Notes under the pieces: model-generated
The model's database searches: none
What the model was told of the DNA's origin: nothing
Seen by the model: the letters and a program-made list of their open reading frames with translations, nothing else
Assembly (NCBI GenBank): GCA_002914845.1
Contig: JXTC01000241.1
Span: forward strand, 389,916 to 453,915
Source: Trema orientale
Lineage: Eukaryota > Streptophyta > Magnoliopsida > Rosales > Cannabaceae
Direction of reading: 5' to 3'
Length of the DNA: 64,000 nt
Position numbers and translations under genes: made by a program
Part shown: positions 24,690 to 36,474 of the stretch, one piece after another
How positions within the stretch are numbered: the stretch's first letter is position 1
Layout: the number at the start of each line of letters is the position of its first letter

Positions 24690-24910
24690 ATATAATTTGC
24701 AAAATAGCCATTTTACAAATACTATTAAAAATAGCTAAATTTTCAAAATTGATTTACTTTAAAAAATTTATTTGCTTTATAAAAAATAGATCAACTGAAA
24801 AACGGTCATTTATCAAAATAAAATTATAAAACGATCATTTATTGTATAGGTATAAAAAAGGGGCTATTTTTAAAGTTGATCTTAGAAAAAGGCCATTTCT
24901 TATAAATACT
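24690..24910. repeat. Probable foldback repeat
   Basis: Left segment CAAAATAGCCATTTTACAAA and right segments such as AGAAAAAGGCCATTTCTTAT and GGGCTATTTTTAAAG are inverted or related. Edges are uncertain and the class is unknown. Confidence 0.3.
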
Positions 24911-25494
24911 CTAAAATGATATTCTAATATCTAGTTGAAACTTTGAATTAAAATTATTACGATTGGTTACTTGTTGGAATGAAATGAAATGAGTATTATA
25001 TTTGACCGAAATACTTGTAATTTTAAAATCTAGAATGTGCAAAAGAGGTAAAGTAATTATTTTACAAATTTACTAGAGGAATGAAAAAGGATTTCTTATA
25101 TGGGCTGAACCTGATTCCATTAGTTGATGGACTTGGGTTTCCAAACGAATTAGGGTCTCTTTGCCCAAATCTGCAACTAAATAATAGAATGGACTTTTCA
25201 TTGGAATAGTCTTTTCATTTCAAGGCCGATTCGAATAAGCAAAATATTTCTTAAGATCTTAGTCTCTTCCCTTATTACTTCTCATTTTTCTTTTCTATTT
25301 TTTTTTTTTTTTCAAGACAAGGAAATGAATCAACTATCATAAATTAGCAAAGTTTTTTCCAACAAAAAGATTTGATTGGAAGATCATATTTTTCCTACTA
25401 TATTAGCTTATCATTCACTCCTAAGGTATCGTTTTACAGCTTTAATATACATATAGTCAACTAAAAAAAGAATTATTTGAATGCATCTAATAGT

Positions 25495-25765
25495 ATTTTG
25501 ACCAAACTCTGGATCGCACTCAGAGCTATAATTCAGAGCATGTGCTACCATCAATACTCTAAAGACGAAGATTTAGGGTAATATCCCTAGTCCCTGAGAG
25601 AGACATCCTGACCTTAGCCTCCTCCATCTTGGGAGACATGATACCATCTAACTTTTTTAACAAAGCCACCATGACTTCACCTTAGGCATTTGGAATGAGA
25701 GCATCAATGCTCGTTCTCATTCTACGAATTTTCTTAATGATAGTTGCATCTACTAAGGGTGAAAT
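25495..25765 (-). pseudogene. Decayed LINE-type RNase H (RVT_3-like) fragment
   Basis: On the minus strand one frame reads VDATIIKKIRRMRTSIDALI, then PNA-stop-GEVMVALLKKLDGIMSPKM, EEAKVRMSLSGTRDITLNLR and a stop. This follows the pattern of plant non-LTR RNase H domains: VDA near the start, A.IR...G.V.AA, then EAKA, then L..E.D. In-frame stops interrupt it and no reverse transcriptase was seen nearby, so it is a relic. Confidence 0.6.
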
Positions 25766-25934
25766 TCGTCCATGTCTCAATTTTCAGTCTAAGGGAAGAG
25801 CAAAATCGAAAATCGTCCATATTATACTTGGTTTTCAGGTTTCAGTTGAGTTTGTTCAGATTTAGATTTGGGTTTTTCATTATTGGGCCTATAGGCTTAA
25901 GATGAGGGGAAAGAAATAGAGGAAATTTGATTTT

Positions 25935-26262
25935 TCATGGTAATTTTTTAAAATAACTGAAAATTTCCAGATTTTTAAATTATTCAAAAATTCTCAGATT
26001 TTAATTAGAAAAATATTATTTTTAAAAGTATTAGAAAAATATTACTTTTTATTAATTAATGAGATACTTAAAATAACCAAACAAGTTACTCAAGTAACTT
26101 AACCAGTTACTTCAAATAACTAGATTGGTTACCTCAAATAATCAAACTGGTTACCTCAAGTACCATTGAGGTATGTATTAAAACTGTTATTTTTCTAAAA
26201 ATCTTTTATAAAGTTGTATTTTCCTAAATCATTTTGAGATTTTTTGAAAAATACAGGTCCTC
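25935..26262. mobile_element. Foldback element with internal GGTTACCTCAA repeats
   Basis: A/T-rich arms (left GATTTTAATTAGAAAAATAT; right, reverse-complemented, GATTTTTAGAAAAATAAC) flank a centre with tandem variants of AACTGGTTACCTCAAATAA. The design parallels 16433-16735: same A/T arms, GGTTAC-bearing centre. Boundaries are approximate. Confidence 0.45.
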
Positions 26263-26474
26263 CGGGTTTTTTCAATTTTTGGTACTTTGTGGGTGAAATT
26301 TTGTGAGAAACCCAAAAAAATATAATAATATAAGCCCAGTTATTTAAACGTTTTTTTGTCCGTATTCAATAGGAATACGAGTCATTTTTAGAATAAGTCA
26401 TTTTTAGAATAATTAAGATTATTTTTAGGCCAAATTTTAGTAGTCCTAATTCTAAAAATAAAAGTGAAAATTAT

Positions 26475-26875
26475 GCCTAATACCTGTTTTTAAAACTTAT
26501 TTCAAAAATACCCATTTTTAATTTTTTTTTTAAAAATACCCGTTTTTATGGTCCACATTTCATATATAAAATATGAGTGGTCCACATTTACAATGTAATT
26601 TTATCCATGAGATACATATTTCATGTGTAAAATATGAACGGTACATATTTTAAAATATGGGCTAATTTTTAGTGAAAATTTTTATTCATGAAATGTAGAC
26701 CACGATATATATTTAATACATGAAATATATACTGTGGTATACATTTTATATGTAAAATAGTGGTGGTCTATATTTCTCCAAAAAAATATATATATAAAAA
26801 TGGGTATTTATGAAATAAAAATAAAAAAAGGTATTTATGAAAATATGATTTTAAAAACGAGTATTTATGAACTTT
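26475..26875. mobile_element. Foldback or MITE-like inverted repeat
   Basis: The left arm contains AATACCTGTTTTTAAAACTT then AAATACCCATTTTTA. The right arm, reverse-complemented, contains AATACTCGTTTTTAAAATCA then AATACC. The interior has repeated GTCCACATTT / CATATATAAAATATGA motifs. No coding capacity or clear target duplication was seen. Confidence 0.45.
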
Positions 26876-29800
26876 TCCCTTTAAATAAATATTCAAGTTC
26901 GATTCTAAACCCAGATGACTAAACTGCAATCAAACCGAAAACCATTCTATTCTATTCGATTCGGTTAAGTTTGAACTCGTGTTTCCCAGGTTGATAGGAT
27001 TTCTTGGACAAGTTGAGTCAGATCAATTTTTCGGGTAATTTGTTCCCTTTTAGTATCTACATTTAATTTAAAACCGTCATTTGAACAACGAGACCAACAA
27101 GTCTCTCACCTTTGTGGTTCCAAAAAATATTTATTTGCTTTTGTAAAGTCACAATCGACAGTCCTACTAAAAACATCATGCAGCTGTTGTCTATCAATTA
27201 ATATTTCGATGCTAACTGATATACCCAACATTTCAATATGATATTTTTAAAAATTAAGTATCCAAAATAGACAACCACTCCAATTACCCGATCTTTTTCT
27301 TCTGTAGGGGAAATACATAAATTTGTTGTCAGTAGTCAGTACAGCGGCGTCGACAGGAAGCATATATGGTTGAAATTCACATGGCCGAAGTCGTCAACTT
27401 GATCATTATTTTATTTGAAATTCTTTTGGGAATACCTTTTGGCAAACAAAACAACCATATCTGACAACAACAATATAATAATACTATAAACCTTTTATAA
27501 TAAGCTTGCTTAGCACCACTAAGAATTCAACTGAACTCACTTAATGAAGTTAAATTAGATGTATGAAGTTAAATTAGATGTTGTAGAGTTATAGCCTGTA
27601 TGAGATTCTTCCAACAACATAGAATATTTTTTCCCTTTTGCGAATGAGAGAAGAGAGCATAATTTGACCTAGAAGTGTTTATAAAATTCTGTGAGATATA
27701 CGATAGGGCCAACTACCAGTTTGACAAGTACTGATATTATATGTCCACCTTATAACTCTTCTGCTTATTTTAAAGAGAAATGCTAAGAAAGTTTCCTTCT
27801 TTTTTTCTCCCCAATCAAATAGTGACTTTCTAACCACACAAATCAAATTCTTATAAACAAAATATGGTTGTTTCCATAAAATAATGTGTGATTTATTATT
27901 TTAGTATCCTAAGATCCATATATTTTGAAACATGAGCTTCTCGTTGAAATTCATCATTTATGGATTATTATCAACTTTAAATTTTTATAACTAAAACCAA
28001 TTTGAAAGTTCCAAATTACAAGAATAAATAACCCTTTTGTCCACATAGTATTTCTAGTATTGTTTCTCATAACAATCTGACTTTGTTGGACCCTTTTTTT
28101 CTTTTTTCCGAAAGGTGAATTTGTTGGACTTAAATGCAAGGAATTTATATCAATCATTTTGGACAATAAAAATCGAAAGAAAACAAAACACATATGTTTC
28201 TAATAATAGCATCTCAATCCCAATTACCATCTATTGCGTGCCTTTAAGGAGGAGATAATTAATGCATAATAATAATAAAGGCAAAGAAAACAAGCCCTAC
28301 ACAAAAGATCAGGTGAAGAAAAAAAGGTCCAAAAGTGCTTCTTGGATTTGCCTTGTCCCTTAAGCACTCACCCATGTACAAGTATATAATGTAGGAAAAG
28401 TCTAACATAGGAGCCCTTACTTTCGCTTATTGCATGAGTGACTAATTTTAAGCCGTTGGATATGATTTTGATGTTCCGGATTTCATAACTGAGCCCAATT
28501 GTATTCCTTGTATTGCTCTTCCTTAAAATAAATAAACTATCTTTCCTCTTTCCCATCTGTACCTGTACCCTTTTCTCTCTTCTCTGCAACTTTCTTTTGA
28601 AATCTCCTGTTCAAATTGGCGAGGTCAAATCCGAATCCATCATTTACTCCAACAAAGACAAGAAAAACCTCCATTTTCCTCACCAAGGACCTCGAATTCA
28701 TGAGATCAAGAACACGGTTTTATTCTTAATGGGTAATACATCACACAATTTTATTCATTTCTTTTTTCAAAGTATGAAGCTTATAAGTTGATGAGTCTAC
28801 AAATGAATTTTTTTATTTGGGTTTCTCTATAATTAAGAAATCTAGATGTTATATATGTACATAATCTAGATGTTATATATGTACATACTTTTTTTAGAGA
28901 ATGAAAAGAAAATCAACAAAGCTAACTCATGTTTGTAAACTAAACTAGAGAATGGAAAGAGACCCAATAAAGCTAACCCATTTTCCCCTTTTTTTTCGTC
29001 TCTCAAAATCTTACTCCTTCATTCTTAGACGTAGAATAATGATGATGATTTTTCATTCTCCTTATTTGGAAGCTTTTAAATGCTGGTTTTGATTTAAACC
29101 CATTTTTCAATTACAACCATAATCTTCAAATCCCCAAATTTAAAAGAAAAAACAAAAATAAAAAATTTGGGTTTTCTGATTTTAGATAAAAAAAAAACTC
29201 AAATAAGTACGGTTTTGATTTTGAATATCAAAATTTAAAAACCTAAGCAGTGAAAATAAATCTAAATTGAATATTCAAACCCAGAAATTGAAGATTCAAA
29301 CTCAAAAATAGTTTTGTTCTAGGTTCGACTGAAGAAGAAGAAGAGGAATAGTTCCATTTTCTTGGGGGCAGGGGTCTAATGACAATAAAAATTAGGATAG
29401 AAAATAAATTTCAAAGAAAAACTAAGTGTAATAGTGAATTATGGCGAAAGTATAGTGTGGGATACATCAATTGCAACCATTTTTATGCGGTCCAAGGGAC
29501 CATTTTCGGCTAATAATATTGTACCATTTAGTCTCTCATTATGAGAGAATTTGCTGGGATCCTATATTAGACTTTTCCTATAATATAATGACAGGAAAAC
29601 TCTTCTTTCTTTCTTTCCTTCTTTTTTATTTTTTTATTTTTATTTTTTGGTATGGAAAAATGAGTCAAAATTCTTCATTCTGCGAAACATAACATTTATA
29701 TATAGAAAGTCTATTTATGACCGTCTCATTTTTATGAGCCTCAACATCTATGACATTGTTAAAATGTGTTCCTTGAGCTATTCAAGACACTAATTATGAC

Positions 29801-30330
29801 TCCTAATTAATAATTTTATGTACTTCTCATCTTATGTGACATAATATTGATGAGTGTTTATTCATTTGACATCTTCTCCTTTTGTACTAATCTGTTCCAA
29901 CTACCCAGTACCTTTCAGCAGTGTGTGTTAGGTGCATGAACAATATTTTATCTAAACCCATCACAATCATTAGTTAGTCTAGTACATCAATAACACAACT
30001 AATTATGTACCGTTCTTTAAACAAATATCACAGATAACTAATTATGTGGTAAATTATTATCTGTCACATCTCAAATCGGTTCTACTTGTGTAATCGGAGG
30101 CTTTATCTGCTATTAATGATTCATCCAACCAGCTTTAGAAAAATTATCTATTTTTAACAATTTGATCACATTTGTGCTGTATGATTAAAATCGCATGGTC
30201 CATTTAGAACTTCTCAAGTATTTTGTACGCAGCTGAGTCAGAGGTGGCATTGTTGGATCTATATAAGCTTGTTTAGTTTGCTAAAGTAACCTTAATATAG
30301 CGAGATAATTACGAATAATGATATTGATAT
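26876..30330. other. Intergenic DNA with small tandem duplications
   Basis: No gene recognised. Two small direct duplications are clear: ATGAAGTTAAATTAGATGT at 27544-27580 (two copies) and TCTAGATGTTATATATGTAC at about 28841-28885 (two copies). The rest is AT-rich unique-looking sequence. Confidence 0.45.
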
Positions 30331-31689
30331 CCGAATTTACCACCAGGAAGAAGCGAAAACACAGAATTTGGTTTAGATAAAGGCAAAAGCACCTGATTTC
30401 GAAACGTAGAAAACGGAATGAGACAAAATAAAACACGCACTTAAATCACATCGACAAGCGTTATTAACAAGCTCGTAACGACAATTTATTTAGATTTTAG
30501 AGCTAGAGGCGGGGTTAGTTTACCACGCGCCGTAACTCCACGTGAACAAACGGCGTTGCACAATCTCACAAACAAACAAGACTATTACTATCTGATATCT
30601 CCGAGTCTTCGGAACTGATTAACTCTGGCACGCGCTTCGTTCGGGGTTGGAGTTATCCCTCTTTCTTGTTAAAATATAACATTGGGAGATCATAAAGCAC
30701 GTGAGAAACACGTGATGAGAGAGTGTAACAAAGATCTTGAATTCTTGCCCGATATGAACGAAATACCACTGGAAAGTTTCCTTCCGGTACATAAAGCTCG
30801 GACAGTTTCACATGTCTAATCATCCATAAAAATTATAAAAATAATTAGTAACATCCATTTAAAAACGAATTTATATCCACTACCACTAATAATTAAAAAA
30901 AATCATAATTCTATTCAACTATCATTAATTGGTTTAGATTAGACATTTAGACACTACGTTTTTTTTTTTTGGTGACAATTCACTTGGAGAATACTTTTGA
31001 ATGTAAATCATACATAACTCCTCTTCTTTTAAAACCCGGGTTAAATTCGGATGTCTTTTGATTATTTTATTTTAAATTTGATTATTTTATTTTAAATTCC
31101 ATTTAAAATCCATCTTATCCTCTAGCTATAAAAAATAAAATGTGTAAATATCAGATTACATCAAAATCAATCCCCGCCCGATGGGCAGATAAAAAATTAA
31201 TCTTCAAAACAAGTAAGCAGAAAAACAATCTCCTCAGTGCGAGTAACACACGCAAAAGAAACCAATAAGACTTACACGATACACACGATTGGTTCGAGGT
31301 TTTTTTTTTTTGTTTCTAATTAATTTTTTTTAAAAAAAAAGATATATATATATATATATAATATAAAAGATATATATTTGTTGTTATGTGGGGAAAGTTA
31401 TACATGAGAAACGTTGTTTTTCCGTTGCATCGTCCTGGGAGGGCATATAGAGCAAGGCCGAGAGAGAGAGTGGAGAGACGACCTCGTCTTCGCTGGCTAA
31501 GAATCTAATACGCTTTAACTAGAAGAGCAAAATAGCATCATAATCATCATCATCTATATCCGACTCTCTCTCCTATAAATACAAACTTCACCATATCATT
31601 TCTCCCTCCCTCCCTCCGCTCCGTTCCGTTCCGTACCAGTCCCAGTAAGAAAAAATAAATAAATAATAATAATAATAATTAGAATAGTC
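30331..31689 (+). promoter_or_regulatory. Upstream region of the O-fucosyltransferase gene, with paired G-boxes and TATA box
   Basis: Two CACGTG G-boxes lie at 30698-30703 and 30709-30714, 11 bp apart start to start (about one helical turn), roughly 980 bp before the start codon. A TATA box (TATAAAT) is at 31574-31580, 110 bp before the ATG. A TA microsatellite lies near 31342-31360 and a poly-T tract near 31301. Motif-based inference only. Confidence 0.5.
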
Positions 31690-34600
31690 ATGAAGAAGAA
31701 GAGAGAGAACACCACCACCATATCGGGATTCATCATCGGCGCCACCATCCTCCGCCGCTATCGCCGCCTCCACCGCCACCTCTTTCAGCTCATCTCCGTC
31801 TTCTCCGCCTGCCTCCTCCTCTTCCTCGTCTCCTTCTCCCTCCTTGCTCCCCCTCCTATTCGCCGCCACCACCACCATCACCTCTCTGTAAAATCCACAC
31901 ACTCTTCTCCCCCCCTCCCTCCCTCTCTGTCTAAACATATATTCAATTCTAACGTCTCACTGTGCTTTTTCCAGACGAGTAATGACGCCATGGAGATTGC
32001 ATCCGATTCGGATCAGGAGACGGTGTTTCGTGTTCCGGTATGGATACGTAGTTTTCGAAAAAAGAAAAATCTCGGTTGATTTTGGTTAAAAACGTGTTGC
32101 AGGTTGTAACGAATTGATTTTGTGATTCTTGTATATGCTCTTTACTTTTCTTCAATGGCCTCTGCTTTAGGCTAGTGGCGGGAGCTTAGGTCGTGATTTA
32201 TGGAGCTCGAGGCAATCGGGATCGTACGTTGGCTGCAGTAATGCTAGCGGTAACTTCATGAGTAAGTGTGTCTCAGTTTCTTCTTCGGTTTCAATAATGG
32301 TTTCAATAATGGTTTAGTGTTAGGAATTGAAGACTTAAATCAGAGTTGTTTGTACTTATTTTGAACTTCTAATTTTTTTTTTATTGATTGATTTTGACTC
32401 CAATTTTGGTCGTACTCTTGATGTTTTGACTCTGTTTTATGCTCTCTCCAATCTTGAGGAATTCAATTCAAACCAGTTTCTTCTTGCATTTTTGTATCGT
32501 TTTGGAGAATGAAATCGTTTGGATTTTGAATTTGATGTGAAGTGTTTTCGATATTTTTACAGCTTCTGATGCAAAAACGAATCCGAACCGGTACCTATTG
32601 ATAGCTACCAGTGGAGGCTTAAATCAACAGAGAACAGGGGTAAGCTTGTAGCTCAGACCAATTTGTTCTGTAATTGAACACTTAATTTACTTTGATGACA
32701 ATTATGGTCAACACATTAAAACTAAACTAAACGGGGCATGTTTGCTTCCTTAATTATTGCTTTTATTCAAATTAACATGCATAAAATCATATAGGAAACT
32801 CAAGTAACTTGTGGAAGAAGGGTGTTTTTTTTGGCAATCCATTATTGAGTTTTTGTTTTTACCTAAATATCCAAGCCCATATGTATGACTTAAAAGCCCT
32901 GAATATCTTTTATGTTCGAAATCTCTGTTTCTAATACGCGTATATCACTCGTAATTTCTTGGCTGGGATTCTCTTGATCTCTGTTCCACAATTACTTGAA
33001 TATACATAAAGAATTGAAGATTATGTTTCGGGGTAAGTATCTAATGCATCCTCTACTGATTATGGTTGCAGATAACGGATGCTGTGGTTGCCGCTTACAT
33101 CCTAAATGCTACTCTTGTTGTTCCCAAGTTGGACCAAAAATCTTTTTGGCAGGATAGTAGGTGTGTTCTAGCATATCATGATTAGCTTAGTACTGTTATA
33201 TATCTCATAGCATAGATGCAAAGATATATTCTGTGTTTAATGTGAGTTTGTATTTGGTGCAGTGACTTTGCTGAAATCTTTGATGTGGACCAGTTTATAT
33301 CATTTCTCTCAAAAGATGTTAAAATAATCAAAGAGCTTCCAGTGAAGGGAGGGAAAGCTATGACTCCACATTCCATGCGTGTTCCAAGGAAGTGCACTCC
33401 AAAATGTTACCTGAACCGGGTTTTACCTGTTTTGAACAAAAGACATGTAAGTTTAAAGTTTTGCTTATTTGTAGGAACAGAAATGACTGCTTAGTTTTAG
33501 CTTCTCATGTGACTCTGCAATCATTAGCTTTGAATATGTACTTTAAGGAATAAAATATGTGTAGATATAAAAGTACTATTGACGGAAATATTTAAAGTAC
33601 CTGACAGTGAAATTGAAAGCGTATAAGCTTCTTCATTTCCAACATTGATAGTTAAACCTTGTTCATGTACAGGTTGTTCAGCTCTCTAAGTTCGATTATA
33701 GGCTTTCAAATAAGTTGAGTAAACATTTACAAAAGTTAAGATGCAGAGTTAACTATCATGCTCTAAAGTTTACTGATTCCATTCTTGACATGGGGGAAAA
33801 GTTGGTTGAAGGGATGAGGAAGAAAAGCAAACATTTTATTGCCCTGCATTTGAGGTAAAGTACAATATGTTTGTGGCCATTTTTGATAAATCATCTCTAG
33901 ACTGTATGTTCTTCTTTTCCCTATGACGTTACTCGTGTCATTGAGACATTATTAGATGTCGAAATTCTGCATTCTGTTTTATTTAGGCAATAGCTATGTG
34001 ATGCATAGAAAGTAAAAATGTGCTTCTTTTAGCCTGTTTCTTTTACGGTCCGAAAGACAAAAGTTACGGTATTGAATAACAGTGACTATTGCACTTTTTA
34101 GTCTAAAGTCAAAATGCCGAGGGAAAATTCGTTGATGATATTGCTTTGAACATAGATATGAACCTGATATGCTTGCGTTCTCTGGATGCGATTTTGGTGG
34201 GGGAGAAAAAGAAAGAGAAGAACTTGGCAAAATCCGGAAGAGGTGGAAAACTTTACATGTGAGTCTTCACAAGTATCTTAGCCTATTTCATTTAACTTTG
34301 GCAGGAAATAGTACTGATATCTCTATTCCGGGGTATGTGTTGTAGGCAAGTAATCCTGACAAAGTACGAAGAAATGGAAGATGCCCACTTACTCCTGGGG
34401 AAGTTGGTCTTATGCTTAGAGCCTTGGGTTTTGGAAGTGATGTTCATTTGTACGTGGCATCAGGTGAGGTATATGGAGGTGAGGAGACATTGGCACCACT
34501 CAAAGAACTCTTCCCAAACTTCCATACTAAAGATACTATAGCAAGTAAGGAGGAGCTGGCAACGTTCGCTTCCTTCTCTTCTCGCATGGCTGCACTAGAT

Positions 34601-35374
34601 TTTATTGTTTGTGATGAAAGTGATGTTTTTGTCACCAACAACAATGGCAATATGGCTAGAATGTTAGCTGGAAGAAGGTACCAATACTTTTCTGTTAATT
34701 TTTTGAGTTTAACATTGATGTCAGTATTCATACAAGAATCTCTACTGGAGGAGGATATATCGGTTGACATCTGAAATGTTTTTATAAGGAACATGATTAT
34801 TACTAGTTGCTTCCAAATATGTTTCCTTGTTCTTGCTATTCGCAAATGGTACAAGCAACCCTTATGTGATCACTTGCTTTTACATGGTATAATCTATTGC
34901 AGGAGATACTTTGGACACAAACCGACAATCCGTCCAAATGCTAAAAAATTATACAAGTTGTTCATGAACCGAAATAACATGACATGGGAAGAATTTACTT
35001 CCAGGGTTCGAACTCATCAGATCGGATTCATGGGAGAGCCTAGGGAAATCAAGCCAGGCAGGGGTGAGTTTCATGAAAACCCGGAAGCCTGCATATGTGA
35101 CACTTCTGATAAAAGTCCTAAGGAAGCAAGTCAACAAAATCAAAGTGAGGACAGCTACAAAATGGATGACAATTATAAGGAAGACAATAAAACTAGAGAT
35201 TCTGGTGATGCGACAGATGAACAGGTACCTGAGGATGAGCAAGATTGGTTTGATTATTTGGATAATGAAGCTATGTTAGGGGAGAAAAGGAGGCAGCATA
35301 ATGGAGCAGATTCAGAACCAGGTATTTTGAGTAAACCTGATCAACCAGAACTAGAAGAGTTGTTCTCAGACTGA
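31690..35374 (+). CDS. O-fucosyltransferase-family protein, 10 exons, 596 aa
   Basis: Exons: 31690-31887, 31975-32037, 32171-32261, 32563-32639, 33072-33160, 33263-33446, 33673-33854, 34156-34258, 34346-34677, 34903-35374; 597 codons with stop. A basic N-terminus and one membrane span (about 31-53, LFQLISVFSACLLLFLVSFS) indicate a type II Golgi protein. The GDP-fucose protein O-fucosyltransferase domain follows: YLLIATSGGLNQQRTGITDA, then ILNATLVVPKLDQKSFWQDS, then HLRYEPDMLAFSGC (293-306) with the conserved basic residue, and FVTNNNGNMARMLAGRRRYF near the end. The C-terminal 100 residues are acidic, of low complexity, and specific to this subgroup. Which of the roughly 40 plant paralogues it matches, and its acceptor, cannot be told from sequence alone. 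Intron 1 is 87 nt and in frame. Confidence 0.9.
31888..31974 (+). other. Frame-preserving 87-nt intron in the O-fucosyltransferase gene
   Basis: A GT donor (GTAAAATCC) and a CAG acceptor after a pyrimidine tract bound 87 nt, a multiple of three with no in-frame stop. Retention would insert 29 residues after the His-rich stem. I call it an intron because of good splice sites and a length typical of plant introns; both forms would be translatable. Confidence 0.6.
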
Positions 35375-36474
35375 GTGAAGGAGAATCCAGTTTTCTCTGA
35401 CAAATATTCTTTTATAAATTCTCTGCCTCTTCTGGTTGACCCTTTGGCACATTGCTTCTTTGAACAAGAATTTGTCTTCCCATTCACTGAACCTGAAGTA
35501 GCAGTGACCACACAACACATTGTACATAAAAAAGGCCTTGGCTGATAGATGAGCAGTTTTGGTAAACAACGACAACACCACCATAAAAAGAAAAAAAAGG
35601 AGGAGATCAGATTTTGAAGCTTGTACATTACTACAAATTACAGTGGAGGGGATCATTTATAGCTTTTTTGCTTTTTCATAGATAATTCTTTCCGTAAGGC
35701 AGAGATGTTTATAATACAGAACCAAAGTGTAAATTGAAGTAATTAGAGAAGGCTTTTACTTTCTTTTTTCACTTTTTTCCTTCCTTTTTTTTGCTATGCG
35801 AATACTAGAATCATTCATGCCTTTGCCATGGGATTGAGGGCAACATGATAGGTCTCTTTTGTTCTTCCCTCTCTCTTAACAGCACAACATGAAAATTCTT
35901 ACTTTTCCACATGTAACACTTCCCGTTTTGCACATTACTTTGTGAAAACACAAGAATCGGAAAAATATCAAAAAGAAAAATACAAAACAATCTCTAACAA
36001 GTAGAAGACTACGATTTTACGTCTGCTGTCCAATTATTGGTTGTGATTTATTTTAGTTTTTTCCGGCTTATAATGGTTGTTTGTTTGTTTGTTAGGCCGG
36101 GGAAACCACAAGTGTACTAACTAGTAACTTCCAGTAAGCAAATCTGGGGCCGGCTTGCAATGACGGATATGCCCTTCTAATTTCCGACTCTCGAGTAGTT
36201 ACAGTCCTAACTAACTGAATAGTCAGAACTCAGGAGTCACAAGTAGGCGTAGCGGGAGGGGAAAAGAAAGCGGCTTTTTGGTGACACGTGGCACAACCCG
36301 TAATCCAGTTAGTGAGATTGACGTGGCAGAATAGAGATCTCTATGTTGTTCATCTTCATCATCCTCTCCAATTTTTTCTTTTTTTCTTTTCTAATTTTCC
36401 TCTGTGGCGTCAATTCCTGCAAGAGAAAGAGGGGGAAATCCAGAAAAAAAAAAAAAAAAAAATCATATTTGGCG
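35375..36474 (+). promoter_or_regulatory. Intergenic region and HCF244 promoter with G-box/ACGTGGC motifs
   Basis: The first few hundred bases are the O-fucosyltransferase 3' UTR and flank. Closer to HCF244, CACGTG followed by GGC lies at 36285-36292 and a second ACGTGGCA at 36321-36328, 190 and 150 bp before the ATG. ACGTGGC is the G-box/ABRE core common in light-responsive promoters of plastid proteins. A run of about 18 A at 36444-36461 lies in the likely 5' UTR. Confidence 0.5.

Noticed and set aside
30331..30830. Possible solo LTR upstream of the O-fucosyltransferase gene
   Set aside because: No matching TG...CA ends or target duplication could be found.
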